Below, in pieces: positions 42,565 through 44,484 of a stretch of DNA of 44,484 bases. The translations under genes and the position numbers were made by a program. The notes beneath the pieces are model-generated. The model had not been told where the DNA came from. It worked only from the letters and a program-made list of their open reading frames with translations, and did not search any database. Source of the DNA: Gordonia hirsuta DSM 44140 = NBRC 16056. GTDB lineage: Bacteria > Actinomycetota > Actinomycetes > Mycobacteriales > Mycobacteriaceae. Position 1 is the first letter of the stretch, and every line of letters begins with the position of its first letter. The DNA lies in the NCBI RefSeq assembly GCF_000333015.1, contig NZ_BANT01000044.1:1-44484 (forward strand). Reading direction: 5' to 3'.

Positions 42565-44484
42565 TGCACGTGCAGACCTCTCCCCCCGCCCTGCGCACCC
42601 CGCTGACCGCGGCCCAGCGCGAGATCTGGATGGCCGATAGAGCCACCGACGACGCGACCGCGTACACCACCGCCCTGGTGGCGCACGCCCACGGTCCGGT
42701 GGACTTCCCGGCCCTGCGGTCGGCGATCGAGGACACCATGTCCCGGTCGCAGGCCACCCGTGTCCGGTTCGTCACCGCCGACGGTCAGGTGTTCCAGGAG
42801 ACGATCGACCAGTTGCCTCCGTGCGAGGTGGTCGATCTGCGGGGGGAGACCGATCCACCGGCGGCCGCACGCGCCTGGATCGATGCCGCGCTGGCGCGGC
42901 CCTACGACACCAGCACCGGACCGCTGCTGCGCACCAGCCTGCTGCGCGTGGGCGACGAGCACACGCTGGCCTACCTCAGCGCCCACCACCTGGTGCTCGA
43001 CGGCACCGCCGTGGGCCTGATGCTCTCGGCCGCCCTCACCCGGTACGGCCGGACCCTGGCCGGCGACCCCGAACCCGGCGAACAGACCTGGGAGGCGGCG
43101 ACCCTGGCCACCGCAGATGAGCGGTACCGGACCTCGCCGCAGTTCGTCGCCGACGAACGTTTCTGGCTCGAACAGATCGCCGGCGCACCGCCGCCGCCCC
43201 GCCTGCTCGACGACCTGCAACCGGTGGCCCGCCGGGCCATCATCGTGCCGGTCCCGTTGACCGCGGACGAGCGCGTCCGCCTCTACGGCTGCGGCCGCGA
43301 ACTCGGTGTGCGCACGGCCGGTCTGCTGCTGGCCACCCTGGCCGGTTTCCTGTACCGCCGCACCGGCCGGCATGATCTGCTGCTGGCCACCCCGATGTCG
43401 GGGCGGATCACCGGGGAGCTGCGCACCCAGCTGGGCACCCTGGCCACCGTGCTGCCGCTGCGCGTACGACTGCGTTCGGGCACCACCTGGCGGCAGCTGG
43501 CCGGCGACATCGACGCCACCCTGCGCGCGGTGCATCCGCACAGCCGGTTCCGCGGCGAGGACCTGCGCCGCAGTCTGCGCGAGGCCGGTGCGCCGCGCCG
43601 GCTGCTCGGCGTGGGAGCCAACGTCCTGCCGATGACCACCCGGGCCTTCAGCGCCGCTGGTCTGCAGGCCCGCCTGGAGATCCTCTCCTCCGGACCGACC
43701 GGCGATATCGACGTCTTCTTCGAGGTCGACGCCGCCACCGGCGAGGCGGCCCTGTCCTTTCACGGTCCGGCCGGCCAGCGCCCCGCGATGACCGCCCTCG
43801 CCCAGGAGTACGCCGACTACCTGCGTGCCCTGCTGGCCGATCCGCACACGGTGCTCGGACCGCCGCTGCGAGCGGGAACCGAGCCCTCCAGATCCGGCGA
43901 CGACGACGCAGACGCCGATCCGGCCGCACTCCCGCTGACCGGGACGGTGCCGGGCGCGCAGGAATGGGTCCTGGCCCACGACGACCCGGCAACAGCCGAT
44001 CCGGGAGCCGAGGACCCGGCAGCAGACGATCCGGCCCACGAGGCGAGCCTGCTGGCGGCGGCCCGGGTCCTGACCGTCCCGACACCGCCGCGCACCGACG
44101 CGGCGCAGGTCCGCGCGATCGTCGATGCGCTCGCTGCAGCCCATCCCGAACTGGCGCTGCGCGTGGGGCGGACCGTTCCCGGACTGTGGGAGTACGTCCC
44201 CGGTCCGACGCCCGACGGGCAGGCGCTGACGGTGCTCGCCCCCGGCTCGGCTGCCGGCGCCGGCGGCGTGCCCGGCGCGGTGTCGATGACCTGGCTGCCC
44301 GGTCGTCGCCAGGACCCCGGTGTCCTGACCATCAGCGCCCATCCGCTGCTGCTCGATGCGGCCGGCAGCGCCCTGCTGGCCGACGATCTGGCGGCCGCGT
44401 TCACGACCGTCGCCGACGGTGGGCAGCCGGTCCTGCCGCCGGCCCACGACCCGCAGGACGTGCTCGACCGCTGCGCCGACCGCG
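42564..44484 (+). CDS. siderophore NRPS, partial (5' end): EntF-like condensation domain plus degenerate second one
   Basis: An open frame of 640 codons without stop to the window end. Residues about 10-430 are a condensation domain with HHLVLDG (H141-G147); its beginning PLTAAQREIWMADR and the late segment VLPMTTRAF resemble the EntF starter condensation domain, which accepts an aryl acid from a free carrier. After an acidic Ala/Pro/Asp linker a second condensation-like region begins (about 455-640). Its motif is HPLLLDA (H593-A599), so the catalytic second histidine is proline. The rest lies outside the window. It starts by TGATG overlap with the binding-protein gene. Confidence 0.85.
   Translation, partial: MHVQTSPPALRTPLTAAQREIWMADRATDDATAYTTALVAHAHGPVDFPALRSAIEDTMSRSQATRVRFVTADGQVFQETIDQLPPCEVVDLRGETDPPAAARAWIDAALARPYDTSTGPLLRTSLLRVGDEHTLAYLSAHHLVLDGTAVGLMLSAALTRYGRTLAGDPEPGEQTWEAATLATADERYRTSPQFVADERFWLEQIAGAPPPPRLLDDLQPVARRAIIVPVPLTADERVRLYGCGRELGVRTAGLLLATLAGFLYRRTGRHDLLLATPMSGRITGELRTQLGTLATVLPLRVRLRSGTTWRQLAGDIDATLRAVHPHSRFRGEDLRRSLREAGAPRRLLGVGANVLPMTTRAFSAAGLQARLEILSSGPTGDIDVFFEVDAATGEAALSFHGPAGQRPAMTALAQEYADYLRALLADPHTVLGPPLRAGTEPSRSGDDDADADPAALPLTGTVPGAQEWVLAHDDPATADPGAEDPAADDPAHEASLLAAARVLTVPTPPRTDAAQVRAIVDALAAAHPELALRVGRTVPGLWEYVPGPTPDGQALTVLAPGSAAGAGGVPGAVSMTWLPGRRQDPGVLTISAHPLLLDAAGSALLADDLAAAFTTVADGGQPVLPPAHDPQDVLDRCADR

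Noticed and set aside
1..44484. tRNA, rRNA, riboswitch, CRISPR array, IS element, integrase or attachment sites
   Set aside because: No cloverleaf-like sequence, repeat-spacer pattern, transposase motif or terminal inverted repeats were noticed, and coding density leaves little room. A covariance-model scan would be needed for small RNAs.

Overview
The window is a high-GC actinobacterial chromosome segment. Gene content and order (irtAB, lprD, a DUF3817 gene, rdgB, rph, an Rv1339-like phosphodiesterase, a rhomboid, a P1-type hydrolase, a DUF2017 gene, clpS, pncB, dinG, glgB, a thioredoxin-fold gene, fadA4, an epimerase, nucS) follow the Mycobacterium tuberculosis Rv1321-Rv1349 neighbourhood closely. 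The source is therefore a member of the Mycobacteriales. Gordonia or a close relative is my best guess; the genus is an inference. Leaderless genes with TANNNT -10 boxes 6-7 nt before the start codon fit this group.  LAYOUT. (1) 48-4336, minus strand: irtB and irtA, a siderophore importer/reductase pair behind an iron box. (2) 4424-25008: a housekeeping block. It holds two small membrane proteins, nucleotide-pool and RNA enzymes (rdgB, rph), a metallo-beta-lactamase-fold phosphodiesterase, a membrane-anchored GNAT-like protein, a Mur-ligase plus PP-loop pair that looks like MurD2/MurL, a rhomboid, a P1 peptidase-like protein, DUF2017, ClpS, NAD-salvage genes pncB and pncA, the helicase dinG, glgB, a CnoX-like protein, a second DUF3817 protein, a thiolase, a methylmalonyl-CoA epimerase, a DivIVA-like coiled-coil protein and the mismatch endonuclease nucS. 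(3) 25069-44484: a siderophore locus. It holds an ornithine/lysine N-monooxygenase, an isochorismate synthase, a stand-alone aryl carrier protein, an EntS-type exporter, a secreted esterase, a FepCDG-type importer, a 2549-residue NRPS (C-A-T-C-A-T-E), a siderophore-binding lipoprotein, and the start of a second NRPS that runs off the window.  HOW IT WORKS TOGETHER. Five 19-bp DtxR/IdeR-type iron boxes sit only in front of the iron genes, so both iron regions probably belong to one iron-repressed regulon. The biosynthetic genes point to a mixed aryl (catecholate or phenolate) and hydroxamate siderophore containing D-serine. Isochorismate would feed the aryl acid, the stand-alone carrier would present it to the EntF-like first condensation domain of the second NRPS, and the monooxygenase would supply N-hydroxy-ornithine (or lysine). 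The MFS protein would export the product; the lipoprotein plus FecCD-type ABC system, and possibly IrtAB, would bring the ferric complex back. Aryl-acid dehydrogenase, isochorismatase, aryl-AMP ligase, thioesterase and MbtH-like genes are not in the window.  MOST NOTABLE. Where mycobacteria carry murI (glutamate racemase), between the rhomboid and the phosphodiesterase, this window carries the murL/murD2-like pair. This suggests the D-glutamate of peptidoglycan is made by ligation of L-Glu followed by epimerisation on the UDP-muramyl dipeptide. Also notable are the mirror-symmetric clpS/pncB promoter, whose two -10 boxes share five bases, and a degenerate second condensation domain in the partial NRPS. 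No tRNA, rRNA, insertion sequence, integrase or CRISPR array was seen, and no gene-free stretch exceeds 300 bases.
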